Positions 52,209 through 61,511 of a stretch of DNA of 64,000 nt are shown piece by piece (position 1 is the stretch's first letter; every line of letters begins with the position of its first letter). The DNA comes from Acidobacteria bacterium Ga0074141 (GTDB lineage: Bacteria; Acidobacteriota; Blastocatellia; Pyrinomonadales; Pyrinomonadaceae). The notes beneath the pieces were generated by a model, which was not told the DNA's origin, made no database searches, and saw nothing but the letters and a program-made list of their open reading frames with translations. The DNA is taken from NCBI GenBank assembly GCA_001464665.1, contig LNDP01000025.1, forward strand, positions 186,001 through 250,000, in the 5' to 3' direction. The translations under genes were made by a program, and so were the position numbers.

Positions 52209-53447
52209 ATGAGCACCACAGCAACCGAAACAACATTTTCGCTTGATGCGATCCGCAGTCAGTTTCCCGCACTCGCCCGTACACACAACGGCCACGCCGT
52301 CGCCTATTACGACGGGCCCGGCGGCACACAGATCCCGCGGCCGGTCGTCGAGGCGATGAGCGATTACCTCTACAACCACAATGCCAACACGCATTGGGGC
52401 TTTCCGACCAGCGACGAGACCGATGCGATGATCGCCGCTTCGCGTGCGGCGTTTGCCGACTTCTTCAATTCGTCACCGGATGAGGTCGTCTTTGGCCAAA
52501 ATATGACGACCCTAACGTTTCACCTCGCCCGTGCTCTCGGCCGCGGCTGGCAGGCGGGCGATGAACTCGTCGTTACCGAACTCGACCACCACGCGAATGT
52601 CGATACCTGGCGTTCGCTCGAAAAGGACCGCGGCATGGTCGTCCGTGTGTTGCCGATGGATATCGAGAGCGGCACGCTGCTCCTCGATGAACTTCCGGCC
52701 CTGCTCAATGAAAGAACACGTCTCGTCGCCATCGGCGCCGCTTCGAACGCCATCGGCACTATTACGGACGTCGCCGCCGTCTGCCGGATCGCACGCGAGG
52801 CGGGAGCCCTGAGCTTCGTTGATGCTGTTCACTTCGCTCCGCATAAATTGATCGACGTCAGGGCAATCGGCTGCGATTTCCTTGCCTGCTCGGCCTATAA
52901 GTTTTACGGCCCGCACATCGGCATTCTCTTCGGCCGGCGTGAGCTTCTCGAGCACACCGATTTCCCCAAACTCGCACCTTCGCCAAACAACTCGCCCGAC
53001 CGTGCCGAGACCGGAACGCAGAGCCACGAATCGATAGTCGGTGCCGGAGCGGCGGTCGATTTTATCGCCTCGCTCGGCGGTGGGGCGACGCGGCGGGAAC
53101 GCCTTGCCGATGCATTCGATAAAATGCACGCCAAAGACGAAGCCTTGACGAAGCGGCTCTGGCACGGCCTTGCCTCGATCAATGGCGTCCGCGTTTACGG
53201 CCCCGGCCCGGAGGCGGAGCGGACGTCGCTCGTCTCATTCACGGTCGGCGATAAACCTTCAAGCGAAGTCAGCCGGCGGCTGATCGACTCGGGCATTTTT
53301 ATTTCACACGGAGATTTCTACGCATCGACGGTCGTCGAGCGTTACGGCGTTAGCGAACAAGGCCTGGTCCGTGCCGGCATCAGCCTTTATACGACCGAGG
53401 AAGAGGTCGAGCGGCTTCTTGCAAGAGTTGCCGAGATAGCCGATTAA
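52209..53447 (+). CDS. Cysteine desulfurase-like aminotransferase class V protein
   Basis: 412 residues of the group often named cysteine desulfurase-like (TIGR01976 type). PGGTQIPRPVVEAM, LDHHANVDTWRSL, FVDAVHFAPHKLIDVRAIGCDFLACSAYKFYGPHIGILFG in outline, with the PLP lysine in SAYKFYGPH. No obvious mobile-loop cysteine near the C-terminus, so activity as a desulfurase is uncertain; it might instead act on other substrates. Its stop overlaps the kinase gene stop (53444-53447), which is convergent. Confidence 0.85.
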   Translation: MSTTATETTFSLDAIRSQFPALARTHNGHAVAYYDGPGGTQIPRPVVEAMSDYLYNHNANTHWGFPTSDETDAMIAASRAAFADFFNSSPDEVVFGQNMTTLTFHLARALGRGWQAGDELVVTELDHHANVDTWRSLEKDRGMVVRVLPMDIESGTLLLDELPALLNERTRLVAIGAASNAIGTITDVAAVCRIAREAGALSFVDAVHFAPHKLIDVRAIGCDFLACSAYKFYGPHIGILFGRRELLEHTDFPKLAPSPNNSPDRAETGTQSHESIVGAGAAVDFIASLGGGATRRERLADAFDKMHAKDEALTKRLWHGLASINGVRVYGPGPEAERTSLVSFTVGDKPSSEVSRRLIDSGIFISHGDFYASTVVERYGVSEQGLVRAGISLYTTEEEVERLLARVAEIAD

Positions 53448-56278
53448 GATCGCTCACGTTTCCCGCCGCGGACCCGTCGTTCCGAGACCTCGGCAGCTTC
53501 ACGCAGGCCGTCTTTGATGAGGATCAGGTCGTTATTAATGCTCCCGCGTGCGACGAGCAGCTCGCGGCCGTCCGCCGACCAACTGAAATTGAAGATCAGC
53601 CCGGAGCTGAAATCTGTGATCGGCGTCGCCGGCGAGCCATCGATCGGCTGCCGCCAAAGGTTCATCGCTCCGCCGCGGTTTGTCAGCACCGTTAGCTCCT
53701 TACCGTCCGGCGACCAGACATAGTTGTTGATCAGGTTATACTCGATGTCCCGCTCGATCGCTTTCAGCTTTCCGTCCTCGATCGCGGCAATGTGCAACCG
53801 CTTTTCAAAGTTCGCAAGGTCGTAAGTTACGAACGCCATCCGCTTGCCGTCCGGCGACATCCGCGGATGGAAAACGCCTCGCGACTCATGCTCGTAAAAA
53901 AGCTCCGAGGCTCCGCCCTCGATCGGCACCCGCATCAGCTTGAAACGCTCCTCGCCCTCCGCCTGCCGTTGAAAAATGACGCTTCGCCCATCGGCCGTAA
54001 CCTGCGGCATCAGGTCGAGCGTGTTCGCCTCATCCGCCGTCAACTGTGCCGCACCCGAGCCATCGGCGTTCATCCGCCAGATGCGCGAACGCCTGTCCTT
54101 CTGCAGATTGAACACGATCGTCCGGCCGTCGGGCGAAAGTGCAGGATCGACCGCGAAGCCGGTATCTGCAAAAAGCACGGCCGCGTTCTTTCCGTCGGCA
54201 TCCGCTTGCCAGAGCTGGGCCGTTTTGCCCTCGTTGCGGGTGTAAATTATCTTGCCGTCGCGGGTCGCGAGCACGCCGGCCTTGCCCTCAACGGCGCGTC
54301 CATCGGAGGTGATCTGAGCCGGCGCATTAGCGGCTGCAGGAATTCTCCAGAGCGAGCCCGTCGCATCGCCCTTGATGGTCACCATCGTCCGGCCGTCGCC
54401 TGAAATGCCGAGATCGGCGTAATCATTCAGGTCATTCGTCACCTGGTGCAGTTCGCCCTCAGGATACGAAGCAAGCCAGATCTGCACCGGGTCGTTCTGG
54501 GTCTGGCGGCCGGTGAAAACGTAGCAGGAGCCATCGCCCAACCAGCCGAAATTCGTCACCAGCTGAAACTCGCGTTGATTGAGCTTGCGGGTCGCCTTTG
54601 TCGCAACGTCTATCTCAAGCACGTCAGTTTTCATCAGAAAGCCGCTCTGCCGAATGCCGCCGCCCGCAAGAAGCTTTTTGCCGTCGGGCGAAAAGGCCAG
54701 CCGGAAAACGAACATGTTATAGTCGGTCGCCGAGGTCGAAAGAAACTCCTCAAGCTCAAGCGTCTCTGCATTAGCAATAAATATCGTGTCGCCGTTCGTC
54801 TTCGGGATATGCCGGATAAAGGCGAAACGCTTGCCGTCCGGTGTGAAGGCGACGGGGCTATCAACGTCCTCCACCGGCCGCTTGGGTGTGCCGCCGAGCG
54901 TCGGCACCTGATAGAGCGTGCTGATGCTGAAGTCGCTGCTCGTCTGCGTAAAGTAAACGTGGTCGCCGCTTGGCGAGAACGAGATCGATTTCACAACCAG
55001 GTTCGTTGCCGGGACAAGCGTTATCGTGCTGTCGGTCGCGACCTGCCTTACTACCAGGCTGCGGTTGCCGATCTCGCCGCTAACGTAAGCAATATATTTC
55101 CCGTCGGGCGAGATCGCCGGAAGCGCGACGCGGCCGTCCGTATTGATCCGCGAGATCTGCGGCTTGATGAACGCCGTTTCCGCCTGCCGCTCTTCGTTGC
55201 CGAGATATGAATAGAACCCGGCCGCAATTAGGGCCAGCAGCGAAAGTGCAGCCGCAACGCCCGCAGTCCGCTTGAGCGAAAAGCTACGCTGCGGACCGCC
55301 GCCATGCGAGGGCACGCTTGTTAATACGGTCGCGTTCCCGGTCGGGTGATTGCCGCTCACCGTCCGGTGGAGCATCGTCGGGTTCTCATTAAAATCGGGC
55401 GAAGATGTCGTGTGTCCGCTCCGCCGGCCGCTGTTCGTGTGCTCAATATCGTGAAGCAATTCGCGGACGTCGAGCGCAAAGTCCTTAACGCTCTGGTAGC
55501 GTTCCTCGCGGTCTTTCTGCAACGCCTTACGGACGATCCGGGTCAGTTCCGGCGGTATGTTCGGCAGGTGGTCCGAAAGCGGCACCGGCTCTTTGTAAAC
55601 CACCGCCGCGATGGTGTCAGCGGTCGTTTCGCCATCGAACGGGGCCGTGCCCATCAGCATCTCGTAAAGCACGACGCCGAGGCTCCAGATGTCCGTCCGC
55701 TCATCGACCTCGTGGCCGCGGGCCTGCTCGGGCGACATATAACGGGCGCTTCCCATCACGGTTCCCGGAAGCGTCTTGTTCGCGTCGGCGCCCTCGCCGA
55801 GAGCGTATTTTGATTTCGCGAGCCCAAAGTCGAGCACCTTTACGATCGAATCCTGCCGGACCATTATGTTCTCCGGCTTGATGTCGCGGTGGATAATGTG
55901 CGCCTGATGTGCGGCAACCAGAGCATTGGCCGTTTGCTCGATGATCTTGAGCATTCGCACGAGCGTCAGCGATTCGGTCTTGAGAACTTCACGAAGCGTT
56001 TTGCCCTCGACGAGTTCCGTCGCCAGATAGCTACCGTGCTCGTCCTCGCCGATCTCAAAGATGGTGATTATGTTCGGATGATTGAGGGCGGAGACGACCC
56101 GGGCTTCCTGGCGGAAGCGGTTGCGGCGGTCTTCGTCCACTGTGAATTCAAAGGGTAGCAGCTTGATCGCAACGTTGCGGTCAAGCTCGTGGTCGAGCGC
56201 CGAATAGACCTCGCCCATTCCACCCTCGCCGATCTTGGAACGGATCTCATAACGCCCGATCTGTGTTCCCGCATACAT
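53444..56278 (-). CDS. Membrane Ser/Thr protein kinase with extracytoplasmic PD40/TolB repeats
   Basis: 944 residues. The kinase domain (about 9-275) has IGEGGMGEVYSA, Lys39 in VAIKLL, HRDIKPEN with Asp132 and DFGLAK at 150-155. A linker with many Ser and Thr leads to one membrane helix (about 338-358). The rest is a beta-propeller of PD40/WD40-like units (repeated SPDGKYIAYVS, SPDGKKLLAGG, SPDGRTIVF, SPDGKRMAFVT, SADGRELLVA). This pairing is typical of Acidobacteriota and suggests that an envelope signal sensed by the propeller drives cytosolic phosphorylation. GGAGAGTGAACG precedes the ATG. Confidence 0.95.
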   Translation of the reverse strand: MYAGTQIGRYEIRSKIGEGGMGEVYSALDHELDRNVAIKLLPFEFTVDEDRRNRFRQEARVVSALNHPNIITIFEIGEDEHGSYLATELVEGKTLREVLKTESLTLVRMLKIIEQTANALVAAHQAHIIHRDIKPENIMVRQDSIVKVLDFGLAKSKYALGEGADANKTLPGTVMGSARYMSPEQARGHEVDERTDIWSLGVVLYEMLMGTAPFDGETTADTIAAVVYKEPVPLSDHLPNIPPELTRIVRKALQKDREERYQSVKDFALDVRELLHDIEHTNSGRRSGHTTSSPDFNENPTMLHRTVSGNHPTGNATVLTSVPSHGGGPQRSFSLKRTAGVAAALSLLALIAAGFYSYLGNEERQAETAFIKPQISRINTDGRVALPAISPDGKYIAYVSGEIGNRSLVVRQVATDSTITLVPATNLVVKSISFSPSGDHVYFTQTSSDFSISTLYQVPTLGGTPKRPVEDVDSPVAFTPDGKRFAFIRHIPKTNGDTIFIANAETLELEEFLSTSATDYNMFVFRLAFSPDGKKLLAGGGIRQSGFLMKTDVLEIDVATKATRKLNQREFQLVTNFGWLGDGSCYVFTGRQTQNDPVQIWLASYPEGELHQVTNDLNDYADLGISGDGRTMVTIKGDATGSLWRIPAAANAPAQITSDGRAVEGKAGVLATRDGKIIYTRNEGKTAQLWQADADGKNAAVLFADTGFAVDPALSPDGRTIVFNLQKDRRSRIWRMNADGSGAAQLTADEANTLDLMPQVTADGRSVIFQRQAEGEERFKLMRVPIEGGASELFYEHESRGVFHPRMSPDGKRMAFVTYDLANFEKRLHIAAIEDGKLKAIERDIEYNLINNYVWSPDGKELTVLTNRGGAMNLWRQPIDGSPATPITDFSSGLIFNFSWSADGRELLVARGSINNDLILIKDGLREAAEVSERRVRGGKRERS

Positions 56279-56454
56279 CGTTCACTCTCCGACACTTCTC
56301 CCTAGAGACAAAAACACCGCGCTTCACGCATTTATGACAGCTAGCGGTGAGGCGCGGCGATCAAAGAACTTCGCTACAGTCTTTAAACGTTCGTATGCGG
56401 CAAAAAGTTGCCTCGGACGGGAAATTTAACGTTTGTTAATTTGCGGGATAGGTT

Positions 56455-56907
56455 TTATGGCCGGCGGATGCGCTCGTAAACACTTCCCGTCTCCACTAGG
56501 TTGGATGGAGTGACAGAGGTGAGCTTGAGATCGTTGCCCGAGCTGAAAAATAGAAAGCCTCCTGAGCGCGTAAATTCCATCACGGTCGCGTCTCCGCGTT
56601 GGTCAGCCGGCGGGAAGGAAACGATGACTCGTCCGCGTGCTCGCGTCCAACTGCCAACCAAAGTAATGCTTCCGCGATTTTGATAGCTACCGGTAAAGGT
56701 CGCCGAAAGGTCCTCTCTCAGATCGAGCATTTCTGACGAGAGCCCGGACGGGCCGGTGAACTCCCGGCGATAGGTGCCGACAAATTTATCGGTTGCCGCG
56801 AATGCCAAACCGGCATCGATCGAGGGTGAGTATGTAACCGCTTGAATGCCGCCGATCATCGAGAACGAGACCGCCGCAATAAACAATGTTCTAATAATAA
56901 TTTTCAT
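56455..56907 (-). CDS. Secreted protein of unknown function
   Basis: 150 residues with a signal peptide (IRTLFIAAVSFSMIGGIQA). The mature part is rich in beta strands (FVGTYRREF, ATFTGSYQNRG, GSWTRARGRVIVSF), the pattern of small lipocalin-like or META-like domains. No family recognised. It lies downstream of alaS-like in opposite orientation to none, alone between kinase and alaS-like genes on the same strand. Confidence 0.65.
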   Translation of the reverse strand: MKIIIRTLFIAAVSFSMIGGIQAVTYSPSIDAGLAFAATDKFVGTYRREFTGPSGLSSEMLDLREDLSATFTGSYQNRGSITLVGSWTRARGRVIVSFPPADQRGDATVMEFTRSGGFLFFSSGNDLKLTSVTPSNLVETGSVYERIRRP

Positions 56908-56995
56908 TAATTCTTTCCTTAAAAACGAAGGCCACTAAATAAGCAGGTTTATAAAAATGACGCTGCTGTGGCTCCAAACGTTGCAAAGAAAAGAA

Positions 56996-58942
56996 TTACG
57001 CCAACATCTGCTCGATCGAGGCATAGGCCGCATCGATCGCTTCGCCGAGTTTTTCGGCATCGGGCCCGCCGCCTTCGGCCATATCGGGACGCCCGCCGCC
57101 GCGGCCGCCGAGCAGCGGCACGATCTCTTTGACGATGTTGCCGGCCTTGACCTTATCTGTAAGGTCCGCGGAGACGCGAACGATGATGCTCGCCTTGCCC
57201 TCGTCCTTGCGGCCGAGCACGACGACGCCGGATTTGAGCCTCGCAAGGAGCGTATCGGAAAGCTGCCGCTGGCCATTTGCATCAAGCCCGTCAACGATCT
57301 TTCCGAGTACCTTTACGCCTCCGATCTCGCGCGCCTCATCTCCGCCCGCCGAGCCATTACCGGCCGCACCGGTCGCGATCTTGAGCTTCAGTTCCTCGAT
57401 CTCCTTCCGCGTCCGCTTGACCTCTTCCTGCAGCCGCTCGATCGCCGCCGGCAGATTGTCACGCTGCGTCTTGAGTGCTTCGAGCGAGCGGTCGATCAGC
57501 ACCTCGTCCTCGCGGAAACGCTCAAAGGCATCAAAGCCGGTTATCGCCCTGATGCGCCGAACGCCCGAGGCGATCGCCTCATCGGACGTGATCTTAAAGC
57601 TGCCGATATCGCCGGTCGCCCGGACGTGCGTCCCGCCGCACAGCTCCATAGAGAACTTGCCGTCGCCGACGCTTAGAACGCGGACCTCCGAGCCGTATTT
57701 CTCGCCAAACATCGCTACCGCCCCGGAGCGCATCGCGTCCTCGATCGACATCATGTTCGTCGCAACCGTCTCATTCTGCAGAACATAGCGATTGACAAGG
57801 TCCTCAACCTCGCAGATCTCCGCCGCGGTCATCGGCTGATAATGCGTAAAATCGAACCGCAGATAATTTGGCGCAACTACCGAGCCCGCCTGCTTCACAT
57901 GCGTGCCGAGCACCTCTTTTAATGCTGCGTGGAGAAGGTGCGTCGCCGTATGGTTCCGCCGCGTCGCATCGCGCTTTCCTTCATCGACGATCGCCATCAC
58001 CGTGTCGCCTGCCCTGATCGAACCTTGATCGACCCTGACCTTGTGAATGATCAACCCTGCAACCGGCGAATAAGTATCGGCAACCGTCGCCCTGAAGCTC
58101 CCCTCCTTACGAAGGAGGGGTGTCGGCGTTTCGCCGACGGGGTGGTTCTCCGGCAGCATACCGACCAAGACACCCGTATCTCCGACCTGCCCGCCCGATT
58201 CGGCATAGAACGGCGTCTGATCGAGAATAACGCTGCCCTGCTCGCCTTCGTTCAGAACATCGACCTGCCTGTCACCATCGAGAATCCCGACGACACGAGC
58301 CTCCTCTAGCCGCGTCACTTCATAGCCATGAAACTTATTCGCCCCGACCCGCTCGAGCATCTCAGCATAGATCGGCGAGATCTCGCTCTTCCGCTGCGTT
58401 TGTCCGATGCCGGTCTGCTTCTGCAGTTCCTGCAAAGCCGCGTCGAACCGCTCGTTGTACTCGTCCTCTTCAATGACAAGCCCCTTTTCCTCAAGGAAAA
58501 CGCGGATCAGGTCACGCGGCGTACCGTAGGTGTCGTATAGCTTCGCGATGGCGAGAAACAATTCGTCGTTCGGCTCGGTTTCCGGCGTGATCGCAAGCTC
58601 ACCGAGCCTGCCCAAGCCCACGGTCATCGTGTTGCCGAACCGCTCTTCCTCAAGCCGGACCATCTTCCCAATGAAATCCCGCTGGACGCCGAGTTCGGGA
58701 AACGCGGCGTGCATCTCATCGACGACAAAGTCACATACCTTGTAGAAAAACGGGTCGGTATAGCCGAGGTGCTCGCGGCCGTGGTAGATCGCCCGCCGCA
58801 TTATCTTGCGGAGGACGTAGTTGCGGCCCTCGTTCCCGGGCAAGATGCCGTCCGCAATGGAAAACGCCGTCGAGCGGGCATGGTCCGCGATAACCCGGCA
58901 GGCAAACTTCTGCGTTTCAGATAAGCTTTCGTACGTACTCAT
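56996..58942 (-). CDS. alaS: Alanyl-tRNA synthetase lacking the aminoacylation core (truncated or split gene)
   Basis: 648 residues; full AlaRS has about 870-900. It begins inside the tRNA-recognition region (RVIADHARSTAFSIADGILPGNEGRNYVLRKIMRRAI in outline), which in E. coli AlaRS comes after about 290 residues. Motifs 1-3 of the class II active site are therefore absent. The editing domain is intact, with HTATH (331-335) and CGGTH (435-439), followed by the C-Ala coiled coil and DHHA1-like end (GGRGGGRPDMAEGGG). An in-frame TAA stands two codons before the ATG, so no longer frame exists here, and the 230 bases upstream hold only short tandem repeats. Residues of about 263-281 are encoded by a two-hairpin element. 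It may be a broken copy, the beta half of a split AlaRS, or a join artefact. Confidence 0.85.
   Translation of the reverse strand: MSTYESLSETQKFACRVIADHARSTAFSIADGILPGNEGRNYVLRKIMRRAIYHGREHLGYTDPFFYKVCDFVVDEMHAAFPELGVQRDFIGKMVRLEEERFGNTMTVGLGRLGELAITPETEPNDELFLAIAKLYDTYGTPRDLIRVFLEEKGLVIEEDEYNERFDAALQELQKQTGIGQTQRKSEISPIYAEMLERVGANKFHGYEVTRLEEARVVGILDGDRQVDVLNEGEQGSVILDQTPFYAESGGQVGDTGVLVGMLPENHPVGETPTPLLRKEGSFRATVADTYSPVAGLIIHKVRVDQGSIRAGDTVMAIVDEGKRDATRRNHTATHLLHAALKEVLGTHVKQAGSVVAPNYLRFDFTHYQPMTAAEICEVEDLVNRYVLQNETVATNMMSIEDAMRSGAVAMFGEKYGSEVRVLSVGDGKFSMELCGGTHVRATGDIGSFKITSDEAIASGVRRIRAITGFDAFERFREDEVLIDRSLEALKTQRDNLPAAIERLQEEVKRTRKEIEELKLKIATGAAGNGSAGGDEAREIGGVKVLGKIVDGLDANGQRQLSDTLLARLKSGVVVLGRKDEGKASIIVRVSADLTDKVKAGNIVKEIVPLLGGRGGGRPDMAEGGGPDAEKLGEAIDAAYASIEQMLA
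58098..58150 (+). repeat. Two-hairpin palindromic element, copy 3 (inside alaS-like gene)
   Basis: A 53-bp copy. Hairpin 1 is the same as at 3377. Hairpin 2 is GTCGGCG-TTT-CGCCGAC, a different sequence with full pairing. On the gene strand it reads PTPLLRKEGS, matching the GH92 copy 1 peptide. Confidence 0.9.
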
Positions 58943-59020
58943 TCTTTACAATTGTATAACAGCCGAAACCCGAGCGTGAATCTATGCCGATCAACGCTTC
59001 ACAATGAAAAAGAGTTTTCA

Positions 59021-59052
59021 ACGCAAAGTCGCAAAGAAGCAAAGCCGCAAAT
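59021..59052. repeat. Octamer tandem array upstream of the alaS-like gene
   Basis: acgcaaag, tcgcaaag, aagcaaag, ccgcaaat: four 8-bp units. Confidence 0.7.
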
Positions 59053-59077
59053 TTCTGATCAACTGCCTGATCGCATT

Positions 59078-59147
59078 CCTCACTGTCCACTGTCCACTAT
59101 CCGCTGTCCACTATTAACAATCCACTATTCACTATTCACTATTCACA
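59078..59147. repeat. Ten-unit heptamer array upstream of the alaS-like gene
   Basis: cctcact, gtccact, gtccact, atccgct, gtccact, attaaca, atccact, attcact, attcact, attcaca. The longest array in the window, placed between the divergent alaS-like and lipoprotein genes. No gene lies in 58943-59172. Confidence 0.9.
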
Positions 59148-59172
59148 AACATTATCGGATAAAATCCTCGGC

Positions 59173-59793
59173 ATGAGATTTTTGATTCCGCTGATCCTGA
59201 TCACCGCTGCATGCTCTTCGCCTCCGAGTGCAGGCAATGCGACGAACGACCGCCCCGCACCGGCAACCGCAACTTCCGGCCGCACCGAAGAGGCGGGCAC
59301 CGTCGCCGAGCAAAGCCCGACGCCGAAGGACGAAGCCCCGGTGCAGAAGGACGACTTTGAGGGCACCACGGGCATCATTGATAAAAAGAAGACGGTCAAA
59401 GATGCCGCCGTGCTCAGGGCCATCCGAACCGGCCGCCACGAGGGCTTTGACCGCATCGTCTTCGAATTTGCCGGCGATGAGGTTCCGGGCTATCACGTCG
59501 AGTATATTGATAAACCCGTACGCGCCTGTGGCTCGGGCAATGTCGTCCCGCTCTCGGGCGACGGCTGGCTTCAGGTCCGCTTTGAACCCGCCCGTGCCCA
59601 CACCGATGAAGGCAAGCCGACGATCGGCTCTCGCGAGCTTGCGCCGAAGCTGCCGAACTTGCTTGAGCTGAAATCAACTTGCGACTTCGAGGGCCAGGTC
59701 GAGTGGGTCGCCGGCGTCGGCTCGCCGAACAGCTATCGCGTCCTCGAGCTCGAAAAGCCGTCCCGCTTCGTCGTGGACATCAAGCATAAGTAA
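59173..59793 (+). CDS. Lipoprotein with AMIN-like domain
   Basis: 206 residues. The signal peptide ends in a lipobox-like LITAAC (Cys14), then a low-complexity Pro/Thr/Glu linker (to about 65) and an AMIN-like beta domain: RTGRHEGFDRIVFEFAGDEVPGYHVEYI and SRFVVDIKH at the end. AMIN domains target proteins to the cell wall or secretion machinery. It depends on the Lgt/LspA route encoded at 8-10.5 kb. The serine hydrolase gene follows after 20 bases. Confidence 0.82.
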   Translation: MRFLIPLILITAACSSPPSAGNATNDRPAPATATSGRTEEAGTVAEQSPTPKDEAPVQKDDFEGTTGIIDKKKTVKDAAVLRAIRTGRHEGFDRIVFEFAGDEVPGYHVEYIDKPVRACGSGNVVPLSGDGWLQVRFEPARAHTDEGKPTIGSRELAPKLPNLLELKSTCDFEGQVEWVAGVGSPNSYRVLELEKPSRFVVDIKHK

Positions 59794-59813
59794 GCCAACA
59801 CTGAAGAAACAAA

Positions 59814-61037
59814 ATGAGATCGATCACGCTCGCAATTTTTATCTTGATTACAATGACGCTCGGACACGCTCAAACAGATACCGTAGAAAAGCTCCGGCAG
59901 GGCTTTCGCAGCGAACTCGAAAAGGCCGGCGTCGCGGGCAGCAGCCTTGTCGTGATCCGCGAGGGCAAGCCTATCGCCGAGGAGCACTACGGCCTCGCAC
60001 ACATCGAAAAGAAGCAGCCCGCGAATGCCGAGACCATCTACCATTGGGCCTCGAACACAAAGCCCTTCACCGGCATTGCGATAATGCAGCTCCGCGATCG
60101 CGGCCTGCTCAAGATCGATGACCCCGTAACGAAATACCTGCCCGAGCTTCGCAAGATACACAACCCCTTCGGCTCGATGGACGAGATAACCATCCGCCAT
60201 CTGCTGACGCATTCCGGCGGCTTCCGCGGCGGCACGTGGCCCTGGCGAAATAACAAACCATGGGAGCCCTTTGAGCCGACCGAGTGGTCGCAACTTGTCG
60301 CGATGTTTCCCTTCACCGAGGTGCTCTTCAAACCCGGCACCAAATTCAGCTACTCGAACCCCGGCATCATCTATCTCGGCCGCATCATCGAGGAGGTCTC
60401 CGGCGAGCCCTACGAAGCCTACATCGACAAGAACATCCTGCGGCCGCTCGGGATGCACCGCAGCTATTTCGACACCACGCCGCCGCATCTCCTCCCGCAC
60501 CGCTCGCACAGTTATTTCATCCGCGACGGCAATCGGACCGAAGGCCGCTTCGACGCCGACACCGGCATCACCGTCTCAAACAGCGGGCTCAACGCCCCGG
60601 TCGCCGACATGGTGAAATATTTGAATTTCTTGGTTGGCTCCCCTCCTGCCCGAGGAGGGGTGGACGCCGCTTCGGCGGACGGGGTGGTGGGAGCAGCGGG
60701 CGGCCAGTTAGTCAGCGGCCGCACGCCTTACGACACCGTCCTCAAACGCTCATCGCTCGAAGAAATGTGGCAGCCCGCGCTCAAAGCCGAGACCGACGCC
60801 AACGGCAACTCCGGCTTCACCACCGACATCGGCCTCATCTTCTTTATCGACCAGCGAAATGGCCAAAAGCTGATCGGCCACGGCGGCGACCAGAACGGCT
60901 TCCTCAGCTACATTGAATTCAACCCTGCCGCAAAAACCGCCTCGCTCTTTGTGCTGAACACCGACGTCGGCGGCACGCGGGGCTCGGACCTGATCTCCGG
61001 CCTGCGGCGATCGCTACGGATGGTTTCCGCGAAATAG
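59814..61037 (+). CDS. Secreted serine hydrolase of the beta-lactamase/PBP4 family
   Basis: 407 residues with signal peptide (ITLAIFILITMTLGHAQ). Class C-type motifs: Ser80-Asn-Thr-Lys83 in WASNTKPFTG, Tyr180-Ser-Asn182 in KFSYSNPG, and GHGG near residue 360. Such proteins include esterases, D-aminopeptidases and rarely true beta-lactamases. Between VKYLNFLVG and YDTVLKRSSLEEMW lie about 35 residues (SPPARGGVDAASADGVV...) encoded by a two-hairpin element plus a fragment of another repeat. This would lie in the region between the second and third motifs. Confidence 0.9.
   Translation: MRSITLAIFILITMTLGHAQTDTVEKLRQGFRSELEKAGVAGSSLVVIREGKPIAEEHYGLAHIEKKQPANAETIYHWASNTKPFTGIAIMQLRDRGLLKIDDPVTKYLPELRKIHNPFGSMDEITIRHLLTHSGGFRGGTWPWRNNKPWEPFEPTEWSQLVAMFPFTEVLFKPGTKFSYSNPGIIYLGRIIEEVSGEPYEAYIDKNILRPLGMHRSYFDTTPPHLLPHRSHSYFIRDGNRTEGRFDADTGITVSNSGLNAPVADMVKYLNFLVGSPPARGGVDAASADGVVGAAGGQLVSGRTPYDTVLKRSSLEEMWQPALKAETDANGNSGFTTDIGLIFFIDQRNGQKLIGHGGDQNGFLSYIEFNPAAKTASLFVLNTDVGGTRGSDLISGLRRSLRMVSAK
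60638..60709 (+). repeat. Two-hairpin element, copy 4, joined to a fragment of the 33-bp arm
   Basis: 60638-60690 is a diverged copy (hairpin 1 CCTCCTGCCCGAGGAGG, hairpin 2 CGCCG-CTT-CGGCG). 60695-60709 is identical over 15 bases to the end of the left arm at 7733-7765. Two repeat families thus meet inside one gene. Confidence 0.85.
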
Positions 61038-61049
61038 GAGGAATTGAGA

Positions 61050-61511
61050 ATGACCGAGGAGAATGAGAACGCCGATGACCCGTATAACCTTCAACGCTTC
61101 GTCGTGGCCCAACGCGGCAGCTACGAAAAGGCTCTTGGTGAGGTGAATAACGAGCGAAAAATAACGCACTGGATGTGGTACATCTTTCCTCAGGTGAAGG
61201 GCCTTGGGTCGAGCTACGAGGCAGATCTTTACGGCATCGTTTCGCTTGACGAAGCCCGCGAGTACCTTACCCACTGGGTGCTCGGCCCGCGGCTTCGCGA
61301 GATCTCCGCGGCCTGCCTCGCTCACCGCGACAAAACGGCAAAGGAGATCTTCGGCAGCATTGACACACTCAAACTTCGTTCCTCGATGACGCTCTTTGCC
61401 CAGGTCGCCGAACTGGGCTCTGTCTTCGTACAGGTCCTTGATGCCTTCTTTGACGGCGAGCCGGATGAGAAAACGCTCGAGTTGCTTGCGTTTAGTTCGG
61501 CCGGTTCTTAG
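61050..61511 (+). CDS. DUF1810 family protein
   Basis: 153 residues from the ATG that follows AGGAGG (61036-61041). YNLQRFVVAQ, THWMWYIFPQVKGLGSS and GPRLREISAACL are the family features. Function unknown; single-domain cytosolic protein. Its end overlaps the convergent TPR gene by 20 bases. Confidence 0.9.
   Translation: MTEENENADDPYNLQRFVVAQRGSYEKALGEVNNERKITHWMWYIFPQVKGLGSSYEADLYGIVSLDEAREYLTHWVLGPRLREISAACLAHRDKTAKEIFGSIDTLKLRSSMTLFAQVAELGSVFVQVLDAFFDGEPDEKTLELLAFSSAGS

Noticed and set aside
59814-61037. Antibiotic-resistance beta-lactamase
   Set aside because: The SxxK, YxN and HGG motifs are shared by many esterases and peptidases; nothing in the sequence points to drug hydrolysis.
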